Below, piece by piece: positions 34,694-44,953 of a stretch of 64,000 nucleotides of DNA (its first letter is position 1; each line of letters begins with the position of its first letter). A program made the position numbers and the translations under genes. Origin of the DNA: Rhizobiales bacterium 62-17 (lineage in GTDB: Bacteria; Pseudomonadota; Alphaproteobacteria; Rhizobiales; Beijerinckiaceae); assembly GCA_001898965.1 (NCBI GenBank), contig MKVW01000001.1, forward strand, positions 928,317 to 992,316, given 5' to 3'. The notes beneath the pieces were generated by a model. The model ran no database searches and had not been told where the DNA came from. It saw only the letters and a list, made by a program, of their open reading frames with translations.

Positions 34694-35866
34694 TCAACCG
34701 TTGGGCGTCAAGATCATGACGACGCTGGAGTTCCAGTTGCGGGCGTAGGGAATGCCGCCGATCCCGGTGACGAGGGCGTTCTTCGTATTCTTCACCTGGC
34801 GTTTGTCGCCTTCGCCGAAGAGCTGGCGCACGGCTTCGACCAGATTGGTGCCGCCGCCGGCAAGGCCACACTGGCCGGCCGAAATCTGGCCGCCGCCCGT
34901 GTTCAGCGGCAGATCGCCGAGATGATTGAATTCATGCTCGCGAATGAAAGCCGCGCCTTCACCCTGCTTGCAGAAGCCAAGCATTTCGAACTGCAGCATG
35001 ATGGCGATGATGAAATCGTCATAGGGGTGGATCGAGGCGATATCCTTGGGCGAAAGACCCGCCTGTTTGAACGCTTTCGCGCCGGCGACACGATGGCCGG
35101 TGTCGGTGACGTCGACCATGCTCTCGCTGGCGCGATAGGTGGTGCGCTCGCCATAGCCGATCGGCGTGACGATCTTGGTCAGGCCCTTGCGCGCCGCGTT
35201 CTTCTTGCTGGTGATGAGCAGGCCGCTGGCGCCGTCGCACACCATGACGCTGTCGAGCAGGCGCACCGGATCGGCGATCAACCGCGAGTTGATGTAGTCG
35301 TCGACGGTGATCGGCTTGCGCAGCTTCTCGCAGGCAAGATCGTTGAGCACGGCGCTATCGCGCTGCGCCACGGCAAGCTTGCCGAGCGCACGGAGATCCA
35401 GGCCGAACTGATGGTCGTAGCGGCTGCTGATGAAGCCGAAGGAGGTCGGCGGCCCGAGCAGCCCCTGCGGTACCTGCCATTCCTGCTGGAAGCTGCGCGG
35501 CCGCTGATTGCTCTCCGCCTTCTGCGTATCGGCGAAAAGGCAGAGCACCGTGGTGCACAGGCCGGCATCGATGGCGATGGCCGCGCGGGCCAGCGCGCCG
35601 GTCGGCGAGCAGCCGCCGATGTCGACGGTCTGGCAGAAGTCGACTTCCAAGGCGAGGTGGTCGGCTGTCGTCTGCGACCAGAAGCAATTGCCGGCGCCGG
35701 TCATCGACGACGACAGGATCAGGCCGTCGATTTCCTGTTTTTCAAAGCCGGTGCTGTTGAGTAGGTCTTCAAGAATCTCGGCGCCCAATTCCCAGACGTC
35801 GCGATCGGACTGTTCGACGATCTTGGTTTCGGCAAAGCCGACGATCGCAGTGTCCTGCATTCCCAT
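34694..35866 (-). CDS. thiolase-like (SCP-x / lipid-transfer-type) protein
   Basis: 390 residues with both thiolase halves. The nucleophile-position cysteine is kept in DIGGCSPTG (about C86), but the C-terminal GHP-type motif reads GQCG (about 331-334) in NTGGGQISAGQCGLAGGG, so the usual catalytic histidine is missing. This layout is seen in the Ltp2-like group, some of which act as retro-aldolases on side-chain acyl-CoAs rather than thiolases. It lies between the enoyl-CoA hydratase and the DUF35 gene in one operon. The start is ATG 35866, or 35860. Confidence 0.88.
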   Translation of the reverse strand: MGMQDTAIVGFAETKIVEQSDRDVWELGAEILEDLLNSTGFEKQEIDGLILSSSMTGAGNCFWSQTTADHLALEVDFCQTVDIGGCSPTGALARAAIAIDAGLCTTVLCLFADTQKAESNQRPRSFQQEWQVPQGLLGPPTSFGFISSRYDHQFGLDLRALGKLAVAQRDSAVLNDLACEKLRKPITVDDYINSRLIADPVRLLDSVMVCDGASGLLITSKKNAARKGLTKIVTPIGYGERTTYRASESMVDVTDTGHRVAGAKAFKQAGLSPKDIASIHPYDDFIIAIMLQFEMLGFCKQGEGAAFIREHEFNHLGDLPLNTGGGQISAGQCGLAGGGTNLVEAVRQLFGEGDKRQVKNTKNALVTGIGGIPYARNWNSSVVMILTPNG

Positions 35867-35925
35867 GGGTTCACTCCCTCATGAATTTTCTTGCGGCGGA
35901 CCTTTGGGCCCGCCGCCGATTGACG

Positions 35926-36726
35926 TCAGCCTTGGTCGCCGGATTTGCCCGGTTCGACAAGGCGCGCAGCGCGCTTTTCGACGAAAGCCTTCAGGCCTTC
36001 CTCGCTGCGGTTGCTGCTCACGGCCTGGCTGATGAGGGTTTCCATGAACAGGCCGTCTTCATGCGACGCGTCGTTGACGCGCGGCAGGCAGGCGCAGATC
36101 GCCCAGTTGGTCAGCGGCGCGTTCTTGGCGATGCGCTTGGCGAGCGACTTGGCGCGTTCGAGCGATTCACCCTTCGGTGTGACATACTGGCAGAGATTGT
36201 ATTTCTCGCCTTCCTCGGCGGTCAGCACGCGTCCGGTCAGCATCAGGTCGGCCATGCGGGCATAGCCCAGCAGGCGCTGGATGCGCACCGAACCGCCGCC
36301 ACCGACGAAAATGCCGCGCTGGCCTTCCGGCAGAGCGAAGAAGGTCGTCTCATCGGCGACGCGGATATGCGCGGCCGAGGCCACTTCCAGGCCACCGCCG
36401 ATGCAGGCGCCCTTGAGCGCGGCCACGAAGGGCACGCCGCCACGGGCCATGATGTCGAGGGTGGGGTGCCAATGGCCACGGCGGCGGCGACGTGCCTGCG
36501 GCGGGGCATTGATCCATTCCAGGGCCTCGGCCAGATCGAGACCGGCGGAAAAATTGTCGCCATGACCGAAAATGACGCCAGCTTTGGCTTCTTCATTCGC
36601 CTGGGTCAGGGCGGCGCGCAGCTGGCGGTTTGTCTCGTCGTTGATCGCATTGCGCTTGTCGGGACGGTTCAAACCAATCAGGGCAATGTCGTCTTCGAGT
36701 TCATAGGTGACGAGTTGGTCGGTCAT
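35926..36726 (-). CDS. enoyl-CoA hydratase/isomerase family protein
   Basis: 266 residues. A crotonase-fold protein with LIGLNRPDKRNAINDETN, the oxyanion-hole segments around FSAGLDLAEALEW and GACIGGGLEVASAAHIRVAD, and a following glutamate-bearing stretch EGQRGIFVGGGGSVRIQRL. It hydrates or isomerises an unsaturated acyl-CoA. ATG 36726 has AGGAGG upstream; a longer frame to 36819 has no crotonase character. It is the first gene of the operon with the thiolase-like and DUF35 genes, and is divergent from the NDP-forming synthetase. Confidence 0.92.
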   Translation of the reverse strand: MTDQLVTYELEDDIALIGLNRPDKRNAINDETNRQLRAALTQANEEAKAGVIFGHGDNFSAGLDLAEALEWINAPPQARRRRRGHWHPTLDIMARGGVPFVAALKGACIGGGLEVASAAHIRVADETTFFALPEGQRGIFVGGGGSVRIQRLLGYARMADLMLTGRVLTAEEGEKYNLCQYVTPKGESLERAKSLAKRIAKNAPLTNWAICACLPRVNDASHEDGLFMETLISQAVSSNRSEEGLKAFVEKRAARLVEPGKSGDQG

Positions 36727-36958
36727 ATTTCCTCCTTGGCCGTGGGCGGCACAATTGCGCAAGTTGGAGACAATCGCAAGGAGGCTGATATAGTTGACTT
36801 GCGCGTCGAGGCCCGGCAAATGGAAGCCGGTTTCGACGAATTTCAGGCTGCAAGGGCGAGGAATCGGCCGCTAACGGGCTGTCCTTCCGCTCCTTGAAGC
36901 GTGAGTTTCGCCAACAACTTCAAGCTTCTGCCTGCGATCAACCGGCAGCAGACCTCAG

Positions 36959-39103
36959 ATGGGAGAAACGGCTTTGGGTAACGGGACAGCAACACGTGGC
37001 GCCGCCGTCATGGAATATTACATGCGGCCGAAATCGGTGGCGGTCATCGGCTTTTCGTCAAAACCGGGCTCGGCGGGCATGAATGCCCTCACGAATCTGA
37101 CCACCAATAATTTTGCCGGGGATATCTATCTTGTCGGCCGCAGCGGCGGCGAGGTCGAAGGCCGGAAAGTCTTCACCGAAATCGACCAACTGCCCGAGGG
37201 CGTCGATCTGGCGATCTTCACCTTGCCGGCGGTCGGTGTGAAGGAGGCCATGGAGGGCTGTGTTCGCCGCAAGGTCAAGGCGACGGTGATTTTTGCCTCC
37301 GGCTTTGCCGAAGTGGGCGAGCGCGCCAAGCAGGACGAACTGGCCAAGATCGCCCGCGACGGCAATGTCGCTCTGCTCGGCCCCAACTGCCTCGGCTATT
37401 CCAACTTCATCACCGGCTTCAACGCCTTCTTCGTGTCGGCGACCACCGTTCAGAAGATCGAGGCCAAGCCGCGCTCAGCCGCCGCCGTGATTTCGCAGAG
37501 CGGTGGCTTGATGGCGCACATCCGCCAGGGCCTGGATCAGCGTGACATTCCGGTCAGCTACAATCTATCGTCGGGCAACGAGGCGGGCGTGGGCCTCGCG
37601 GATTTCGTCGACTTCTTCGTCGAGGACGAAACCACCGCTTCCATCATCATCTATGTCGAGGAAGTGCGTCAGCCGGAAGCCTTCCTGGCGGCGGCACGCC
37701 GCGCCATGGCGGCGGGCAAGCCGGTGCTGATGGTGCACCCGGGCTCAAGCGACAAGGGCCGCGATGCCGTCAATTCCCACACCGGCGCCTTGGCAGGCAA
37801 CCATGCGGTCATGCGCACGCTCGTCACCCATGCCGGCATCATGTTCGTCGATACGATCGACGAACTGATCGACAGCGCCGAGATTGCTACGCGTTATCCC
37901 AAGTCGCCGGTCAATGGTCCGGGCTTCCTGACCTTCTCCGGCGCCTTCTGCGCCCTCGCGCACGACTTCCTGGACAAGCTCGATCTCGATATTCCGCCGC
38001 TGTCGGCGGCGCAGGAAGCCGAACTGCGCAAGGTCATGCCGTCCTTCGCCACGCCGCGCAATCCGCTCGATCTGACGACCCAGCCCGTGTGGCAGCCGGA
38101 ACTGGTCGGGCAGGGCGCGCAGGCGCTGCTCGACGATCCGGCCATGGGCAGCATGGTGATTTCGATTCCGATCGGCCCGCCGGTGCTGGCGATGAAATAT
38201 CTCGACGGCATCACCAAGGCGATCGACACCAGCAAGAAGCCGGTGGTGTTCTCGATCCTGGGCGAGCGCTCGCCGCTGCCGCAGGAGTTCATCGACAAGG
38301 CCAAAGAGAAGAAGATCATCATCTCCCGCTCGGCGGAGCGCTCCATGCGCGCCATGGCGCAGGTGACCTTCCATGGTCGTGCGGTGGAACGCGCCAAGAT
38401 GACCGTCGAAGCCAAGCCGCTCTCGGGCCTGCCATCCTTCGGCAAGGGCACGCAGGCGGAATGGGTCGGCAAGCTGGCACTGAAGGCCGCGGGCATCCGC
38501 ATCCCCGAGGGTGATTTGGCGCGCTCGGCCGATCAGGCGGTGCAGATCGCCGGCAAGATCGGCTATCCGGTGGTGATGAAGGCGCAGGCGGCCAAGCTGG
38601 CGCATAAGACGGAAGCCGGCGGCGTGCTCCTCAACCTCGCCGACGAAGCCGCCGTGCGCAAAGCCTGGACGACGCTGCACGAGAACGTCGAGCGCTACCA
38701 GCCGGGCCTGAAGCTCGACGGTGTGCTGGTCGAGAAAATGTCGTCGAAGGGTCTTGAATTCATCGTCGGCTCGCGCCGCGATCCGGTCTGGGGGCCGGTC
38801 GTTGTCGTCGGTATTGGTGGCGTTCTGATCGAAGCGATCGGCGACGTGCGCCTGCTGCCGCCCGATCTCTCCAAGGAAGCGATCGTCAAGGAGCTCTACA
38901 AGCTCAAGACGGCCAAGCTGCTCGACGGCTTCCGTGGCTCGCCGGCAGTCGATGTCGAAGCCGTGGCGGAAGTGGCGGTCAAGGTCGGCAATCTGATGCG
39001 CACCGTGCCAGAGATCATGGAAATTGACATCAATCCGGTGTTCGCGCATCCGCGCGGGCAGGGCGTTACAGCGCTGGACGCGCTGATCGTCACCAAGGAC
39101 TAA
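36959..39103 (+). CDS. NDP-forming acyl-CoA synthetase (fused alpha-beta)
   Basis: 714 residues. CoA-binding Rossmann domain first (PKSVAVIGFSSKPGSAGMNALTNL), then succinyl-CoA ligase-like domains with the phospho-histidine region SHTGALAGN, and a C-terminal ATP-grasp domain (IPEGDLARSADQAVQIAGKIG then GYPVVMKAQAAKLAHKTEAGGVLLNL). Such acetate-CoA ligase-type enzymes join a carboxylate to CoA using ATP with ADP release. It is the likely activating step for the acid degraded by the flanking ACAD and hydratase genes. ATG 36959 has a weak ribosome site; internal starts at 36974 (TTG) or 37010 are possible. Confidence 0.9.
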   Translation: MGETALGNGTATRGAAVMEYYMRPKSVAVIGFSSKPGSAGMNALTNLTTNNFAGDIYLVGRSGGEVEGRKVFTEIDQLPEGVDLAIFTLPAVGVKEAMEGCVRRKVKATVIFASGFAEVGERAKQDELAKIARDGNVALLGPNCLGYSNFITGFNAFFVSATTVQKIEAKPRSAAAVISQSGGLMAHIRQGLDQRDIPVSYNLSSGNEAGVGLADFVDFFVEDETTASIIIYVEEVRQPEAFLAAARRAMAAGKPVLMVHPGSSDKGRDAVNSHTGALAGNHAVMRTLVTHAGIMFVDTIDELIDSAEIATRYPKSPVNGPGFLTFSGAFCALAHDFLDKLDLDIPPLSAAQEAELRKVMPSFATPRNPLDLTTQPVWQPELVGQGAQALLDDPAMGSMVISIPIGPPVLAMKYLDGITKAIDTSKKPVVFSILGERSPLPQEFIDKAKEKKIIISRSAERSMRAMAQVTFHGRAVERAKMTVEAKPLSGLPSFGKGTQAEWVGKLALKAAGIRIPEGDLARSADQAVQIAGKIGYPVVMKAQAAKLAHKTEAGGVLLNLADEAAVRKAWTTLHENVERYQPGLKLDGVLVEKMSSKGLEFIVGSRRDPVWGPVVVVGIGGVLIEAIGDVRLLPPDLSKEAIVKELYKLKTAKLLDGFRGSPAVDVEAVAEVAVKVGNLMRTVPEIMEIDINPVFAHPRGQGVTALDALIVTKD

Positions 39104-39115
39104 GACAAGAAACGA

Positions 39116-39143
39116 GGGAGCGCCCATGTGGCGCTCCCTTTTG
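39116..39143. terminator. terminator after acyl-CoA synthetase
   Basis: GGGAGCGCC pairs with GGCGCTCCC around a 5-base loop and is followed by TTTT. On the minus strand a TTTC run follows, so it may serve the convergent Bug-type gene too. Confidence 0.85.
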
Positions 39144-39156
39144 CATCCGCTCGATT

Positions 39157-40125
39157 TTACATCGGTTCGATGCGGGCGCGCTTGATGTAGTCGGCCCAGT
39201 TCTTGATCTCGTCGCGCAGATAGGTGTCGATCTGCTTCGGCGTCAGAACGAACGTGTCGGACCCGGTCGCCGCGAAGAACTCCTCCGTCTCCTTCATCCG
39301 CACCATTTCATTGATCCAGCCCGACAGCTTGTCTTTGACCGGCTGCGGCGTTCCCTTCGGCACGGCCACGACCCACCAGGTCAACAGATCGATGCCGGGC
39401 ACGCCGCCTTCCGTCATTGTCGGCACGTCGGGAACGGATTTCATGCGCTCGCCGCTGCCGATGGCCAGCGGCCGCAGCCGGCCGGCTTTCATCTGGCCGA
39501 TCAGATAGGGCGCATCGGCGACCATGTAATCGATATTGCCGCCGAGCAGATCGTTCAGACTGTCGCCCATGGTTTTATATTGCACCTGAACCGCATCGAG
39601 GCCGGCGATCTGCTTGTACATTTCGCCCATCACATTTCCGATAGTCGTCGATGTGGCGAACGAGGCCTTGCTGCCCTTCTGCTTGAGGGCGGCGGTCAGC
39701 TCCGGCAGAGTCTTGTACGGGCTCTTGGCGTCGACGGTGATGAACCAGGCCTGTTTGAACAGCGAGCCGAGATAGTCGAAATCCTTGAGCGGATCGGCTT
39801 GCGGCTTCTTGAACAGGGAGAGGCTGGCGGCCAAGGTGCTGCCGCCGACCGGATAGATCACATAGCCGTCGGGCCGCTGCCGCGCCACATAGCCATGCGC
39901 CAGATTGCCGGCGGCGCCGGGCTGGTTTTCGACGATGAACGTCTTGCCGGAAATGGCTTGCAACTGCTTGGCGAAATAGCGGCACATGATGTCGGCGCCG
40001 CCGCCGGCCGGAAAACCGCACACGACCTTGATCTCGCGGGTTGGAAAATCCTGGGCCTGACCAAAACCGATGCTCGAAACCACGGCGCTGATGGCCACGG
40101 CGATGCCGGCAATCCAATGCTTCAT
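39157..40125 (-). CDS. Bug/TctC-type tricarboxylate transporter binding protein
   Basis: 322 residues. Signal peptide (WIAGIAVAISAVVSSIGFGQA) followed by the Bug fold with IKVVCGFPAGGGADIMCRYFAKQL, the PGAAGNLAHGYVARQRPDGY stretch and VPTMTEGGVPGIDLLTWW. ATG 40125 has a GGGAGGGG site upstream. It binds a small carboxylate in the periplasm. As with the gene at 29.8 kb, no TctA/TctB subunit is near; the two bracket the acyl-CoA gene set, which suggests that they deliver its substrate or sense it. Confidence 0.88.
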   Translation of the reverse strand: MKHWIAGIAVAISAVVSSIGFGQAQDFPTREIKVVCGFPAGGGADIMCRYFAKQLQAISGKTFIVENQPGAAGNLAHGYVARQRPDGYVIYPVGGSTLAASLSLFKKPQADPLKDFDYLGSLFKQAWFITVDAKSPYKTLPELTAALKQKGSKASFATSTTIGNVMGEMYKQIAGLDAVQVQYKTMGDSLNDLLGGNIDYMVADAPYLIGQMKAGRLRPLAIGSGERMKSVPDVPTMTEGGVPGIDLLTWWVVAVPKGTPQPVKDKLSGWINEMVRMKETEEFFAATGSDTFVLTPKQIDTYLRDEIKNWADYIKRARIEPM

Positions 40126-40178
40126 GACGTCCCCTCCCGGTCGTAGGGACAGCATGTCGTCTCAGGGCCACCAAAGCA

Positions 40179-40209
40179 ATGCGCCGGCCGCGAGGGGCGG
40201 CCGGCGCAT
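40179..40209. terminator. long G+C hairpin after ligB
   Basis: ATGCGCCGGCCGC pairs with GCGGCCGGCGCAT over 13 bp with a 5-base loop, 24 bases past the ligB stop codon on its 3' side. Only a weak T-rich run follows in the minus direction. Confidence 0.6.
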
Positions 40210-40232
40210 CCTGTTTCGCAGAAAACCTGAGC

Positions 40233-41718
<1,486 letters not shown>

Positions 41719-41934
41719 GACAGCTCTCCCCTGATGTCCCTCGCCCGAAACGTCGATGCTGGCGAGCGGACTGGAATGTCTGCTGACGCAGATAGCAGAT
41801 TCCGACCTAGACACACTAATTTTATAGCTGTCTTGACCCACATCAAAACCATGGCGATCGGCTTTGCCAATTGGGGCAACGGCCCTTCGGGAACTCCCGT
41901 CTTGACAAACGGATGGGCAGGGACGAAGCTATAT

Positions 41935-41950
41935 CATCCGTACACGGATG
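41935..41950. promoter_or_regulatory. palindromic operator candidate before the LLM oxidoreductase
   Basis: CATCCGT and ACGGATG flank a 2-base centre (AC), and a third ACGGATG half-site lies at 41909-41915 beside TTGACA (41902-41907). The arrangement overlaps the likely promoter and resembles TetR-family operators. No such regulator is encoded in the window. Confidence 0.5.
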
Positions 41951-41989
41951 AATAAATGGTTTTGGAGGAAACCCCGGGGAGGGCGCACC

Positions 41990-43042
41990 ATGGAATTCGG
42001 GTTGCAATTTTTTCCGAGCGTCGGGCCGGATGAAAAAAGCGCGGGCGATTATTTCGCCGAGAGCCTGCGCATCGTCGATGAGGCGGATGCGTTGAATTTC
42101 AAGTCGGTCCGCATCGTCGAACATTATTTCCGCCCTTATGGCGGCTATAGCCCCAATCCGATCGTCTTCCTGTCGGCGGCGGCCATGCGCACGAAAAAGG
42201 CGCGGCTGATGACCGGCGCCGTGCTGCCGGTGTTCAACAATCCGATGAAGCTCGCCGGCGAGATCGGCATGCTCGACGCCATTTCCGGCGGGCGGCTCGA
42301 CGTCGGTTTTGCCCGCGCCTTTCTGCCGCACGAATTCGCCCGCTTCGGCATCTCGGTCAACGAGAGCCGCGGCCGCTTCGATGAAGGCATCGAACAGATT
42401 CGTTTGCTGCTCGAGCAGGAGACGGTCAGCCACGACGGCAAGTTTCACAAGCTTGATCGCGTCTCCTCGCTGCCGCGTCCGACCCAGTCACCGCGCCCGC
42501 CGTTCTGGATCGCCGCGCTGGCGACCCCTGAGAGTTTCGAATTTGCCGGCCGCATGGGCTACAGCATTATGGCGATCCCGCTGGTGGGCGAGACCTTGCG
42601 CCCGCTGCTGGCGCGCTATCGCGAGGCCTGGAAAGCCGCCGGCCATCCCGGCATCGGCCGGGTGATGTTGGCCTTCCACATGTACTGCCACGAATCGAAA
42701 CAGGCGGCCCATGAGATCGCCCGCGATCCGATCAACAAATATCTCAAGGCCGTGGTCGATTCCGCCAGCGAATGGGACGGCGAACTCGATTCCAAGGACT
42801 ATCCCAACTACGGCAAGATCATCGCCAGCCTGCGTGCCGAAACGTTCGAGACGCAGGTGGAAAAGAGTGCCATCTGGGTCGGCGATCCCAAGACGCTGCG
42901 CGAGACGGTCGCCCAATACAATGCCGATGTCGGTGGTTTCGAAAGTGCTTCACTGCAGGTGAACTTTCATAACCTGCCTTACGAGCAGGCCATCACCTCG
43001 GCGCGTCTGTTCAGCAAGGAAGTGATGCCGCACGTCAAGTGA
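41990..43042 (+). CDS. LLM-class flavin-dependent oxidoreductase
   Basis: 350 residues. A luciferase-like monooxygenase barrel with EFGLQFFPSVGPDE at the N-terminus, the LMTGAVLPVFNNPMKLAGEIGMLDAISGGRLDVGFARAF flavin region and a C-terminal closing helix. Such enzymes use reduced FMN or F420 for oxygenation or reduction of small molecules. ATG 41990 has GGGGAGGGC upstream. It is divergent from ligAB with a shared regulatory region and precedes the glutathione transferase, so an aromatic-related role is likely. Confidence 0.88.
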   Translation: MEFGLQFFPSVGPDEKSAGDYFAESLRIVDEADALNFKSVRIVEHYFRPYGGYSPNPIVFLSAAAMRTKKARLMTGAVLPVFNNPMKLAGEIGMLDAISGGRLDVGFARAFLPHEFARFGISVNESRGRFDEGIEQIRLLLEQETVSHDGKFHKLDRVSSLPRPTQSPRPPFWIAALATPESFEFAGRMGYSIMAIPLVGETLRPLLARYREAWKAAGHPGIGRVMLAFHMYCHESKQAAHEIARDPINKYLKAVVDSASEWDGELDSKDYPNYGKIIASLRAETFETQVEKSAIWVGDPKTLRETVAQYNADVGGFESASLQVNFHNLPYEQAITSARLFSKEVMPHVK

Positions 43043-43094
43043 GGCGACGCGCCAAGATTTCACATTATGTCGACACGCGAAATGCGAGGCATAA

Positions 43095-43853
43095 ATGACG
43101 GAAGTAACTATCGATCTCTACCATGGCCTGGCTTCGACATGTTCGAAAAAGGTACGCCTCTGTCTCTATGAAAAGGGGATTGCTTTCAAAAGCCATCTGC
43201 TCGATCTGCAGAAGTTCGAACAGCACCAGCCGGACTATCTCAAGCTGAACCCCAATGGGGTCGTGCCGACGTTGGTGCATGCGGGCAAACCCGTCATCGA
43301 GTCCAGCATCATCATCGAATATTTGGACGACGAATTTCCAGACGTGCCGCTCAAGCCGAAAGATTCCTATGGGCGGGCGGCCATGCGGCTTTGGACGAAA
43401 TACTCCGACGAAGTAGCCTATAAAGCGGTCTATGCGCCGACGTGGCATAAGCTGCGTCATCGGGCGGCCGAAGGACTGTCGGACGAGGCGCGCAACGACA
43501 CACTATCGCGCGTGCCGTCGGCCGAACGTCGCGAACGCTGGGCGCGCATGGCGGAAGGTGGCTATTCCGAGCAGGAACTGGAAGAGGCCTATGACAAGAT
43601 GAAGGCTTGCCTCGATCGTGCAGAGACCACTCTGGCGGCGGCACCGTGGCTGGCCGGCGAGACCTATTCGTTGGCCGATATCGCGATGATCCCGTTCATC
43701 GATCGCATTCGCAATCTGCGTCCGGATTTTCTCCCCGAGGGCACTTATACCCATCTGCTCGACTGGTATCGCCGCTTGAGCAGCAGGCCCGCGTTCAAGA
43801 AAGCGTTTGAATTTACCGACGATCCAAGAGCGAAGGAGTTGCCGAATCTCTGA
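43095..43853 (+). CDS. glutathione S-transferase (LigF-like)
   Basis: 252 residues. Thioredoxin-fold N-terminal domain with IDLYHGLASTCSKKVRLCLYEKGI, the glutathione-binding GVVPTLVHAGKPVIESSIIIEYLDDEFPD (Glu-Ser motif) and a helical C-terminal domain. The KFEQHQPDYLKLNPNG stretch and the MRLWTKYSDE helix resemble LigF-type beta-etherases, which split lignin-derived ether bonds with glutathione. The neighbours ligAB support this, though a generic stress GST remains possible. It starts 52 bases after the LLM gene. Confidence 0.85.
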   Translation: MTEVTIDLYHGLASTCSKKVRLCLYEKGIAFKSHLLDLQKFEQHQPDYLKLNPNGVVPTLVHAGKPVIESSIIIEYLDDEFPDVPLKPKDSYGRAAMRLWTKYSDEVAYKAVYAPTWHKLRHRAAEGLSDEARNDTLSRVPSAERRERWARMAEGGYSEQELEEAYDKMKACLDRAETTLAAAPWLAGETYSLADIAMIPFIDRIRNLRPDFLPEGTYTHLLDWYRRLSSRPAFKKAFEFTDDPRAKELPNL

Positions 43854-43872
43854 TCCGGTTCGGCTGCCTGGC

Positions 43873-44835
43873 TCATTCAAGCGCCTCGAAGCGCCACATG
43901 CGGCCGAAGCGTTGCAGCGCTTCGTCGCTCATGCTGACGAGCACCGCGTCTTCGCTCACCTGATGGGCGATCGCCGACCAGCAGGGCGCGGCGATCGTAT
44001 CGCCAAAACTCCAATCGAAAGTCTTGTCGCCGATTTTCGATGAGCCTTTGCCTTGCATGACGATGAAGATCTGATTGGCGGTCGAACGGTAGGCCTTGCT
44101 GCGGAAGCCGCTGTCCCAGCGCTGCATGTGAATGGTGATCGTCGGCATCGTCTGGGTGTCGAGCACGATGCGCCGGCCGAAATGGCCTTCGTTGTCGGGC
44201 CGCGCCGCGTCGAGCGCTTTTTGTGTCGCTGCCCAGGTGAAACGAAACGGCGAGTCCGGCGTCACTGCCTTCACAGGCTCAAGGCCGGCGGGATGTTCCT
44301 CGAAGAACATCGGTTCGAGCAGGTGGGTGAGAGGTACGTCGAGCCCGTCGAACCAATAGGCCTGTGCCGTGCCGTCGTGGCCATGGCCGTGCCAGCTCCA
44401 ACCAGGTGTCAGTACCACGTCGCCGGTCTCCATCGGATGTTTCTCGCCATCGACGATCGACCAGGCGCCGTGCGAGTCGAGAATGACGCGAAAGGCGTGC
44501 GGTGCATGGCGATGTGAGCTGGCGACTTCGCCCGGCAAAATGGTCTGATAGGCGCAGACCAAAGTGCGCAAAGTGGCGAAATCATTGCCGTCGACCGGAT
44601 TGCGCATGACCAGATTGCGACGCTCGGCCAGATCCGTGCCAATCAGCCGCGCAGCGCTGTCGAGCCCGGCCTTGGCGTCGTGCCAAGTCCATTGATGTGG
44701 CACGAAAACGGATCGAGGCTCCCGCCAGAGCAGAGGGGTCGATCGCTTGATCCAGCCGGGTGTGAGATTGCGGTTGGCGGCGGCGCTCGTCAGATCGTCG
44801 AGCGTTTGCACTTTGTCCAATGCATCGAGTGGCAT
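43873..44835 (-). CDS. gentisate 1,2-dioxygenase-like bicupin
   Basis: 320 residues. Two cupin domains; the N-terminal one has the metal site HRHAPHAFRVI and TPGWSWHGHGHDG, typical of gentisate and salicylate 1,2-dioxygenases, while the C-terminal one (VMQGKGSSKIGDKTFDWSFGD) lacks a full metal site. Such enzymes open hydroxylated aromatic rings with ferrous iron. ATG 44835 has a GGGAGGGG site. It is convergent with the GST and divergent from the SDR. Aromatic ring cleavage fits its neighbours; the exact substrate is unknown. Confidence 0.85.
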   Translation of the reverse strand: MPLDALDKVQTLDDLTSAAANRNLTPGWIKRSTPLLWREPRSVFVPHQWTWHDAKAGLDSAARLIGTDLAERRNLVMRNPVDGNDFATLRTLVCAYQTILPGEVASSHRHAPHAFRVILDSHGAWSIVDGEKHPMETGDVVLTPGWSWHGHGHDGTAQAYWFDGLDVPLTHLLEPMFFEEHPAGLEPVKAVTPDSPFRFTWAATQKALDAARPDNEGHFGRRIVLDTQTMPTITIHMQRWDSGFRSKAYRSTANQIFIVMQGKGSSKIGDKTFDWSFGDTIAAPCWSAIAHQVSEDAVLVSMSDEALQRFGRMWRFEALE

Positions 44836-44953
44836 GATCCCCTCCCAGGAAATGTGCCAATAGGCTTTATCAATTCTCCAATCCGCGCGATTGTGGGCGC
44901 AGCCAGGGTCCATGGCAACACATCAATTGCTATTCCTGATCAGGAGTTTTCGC

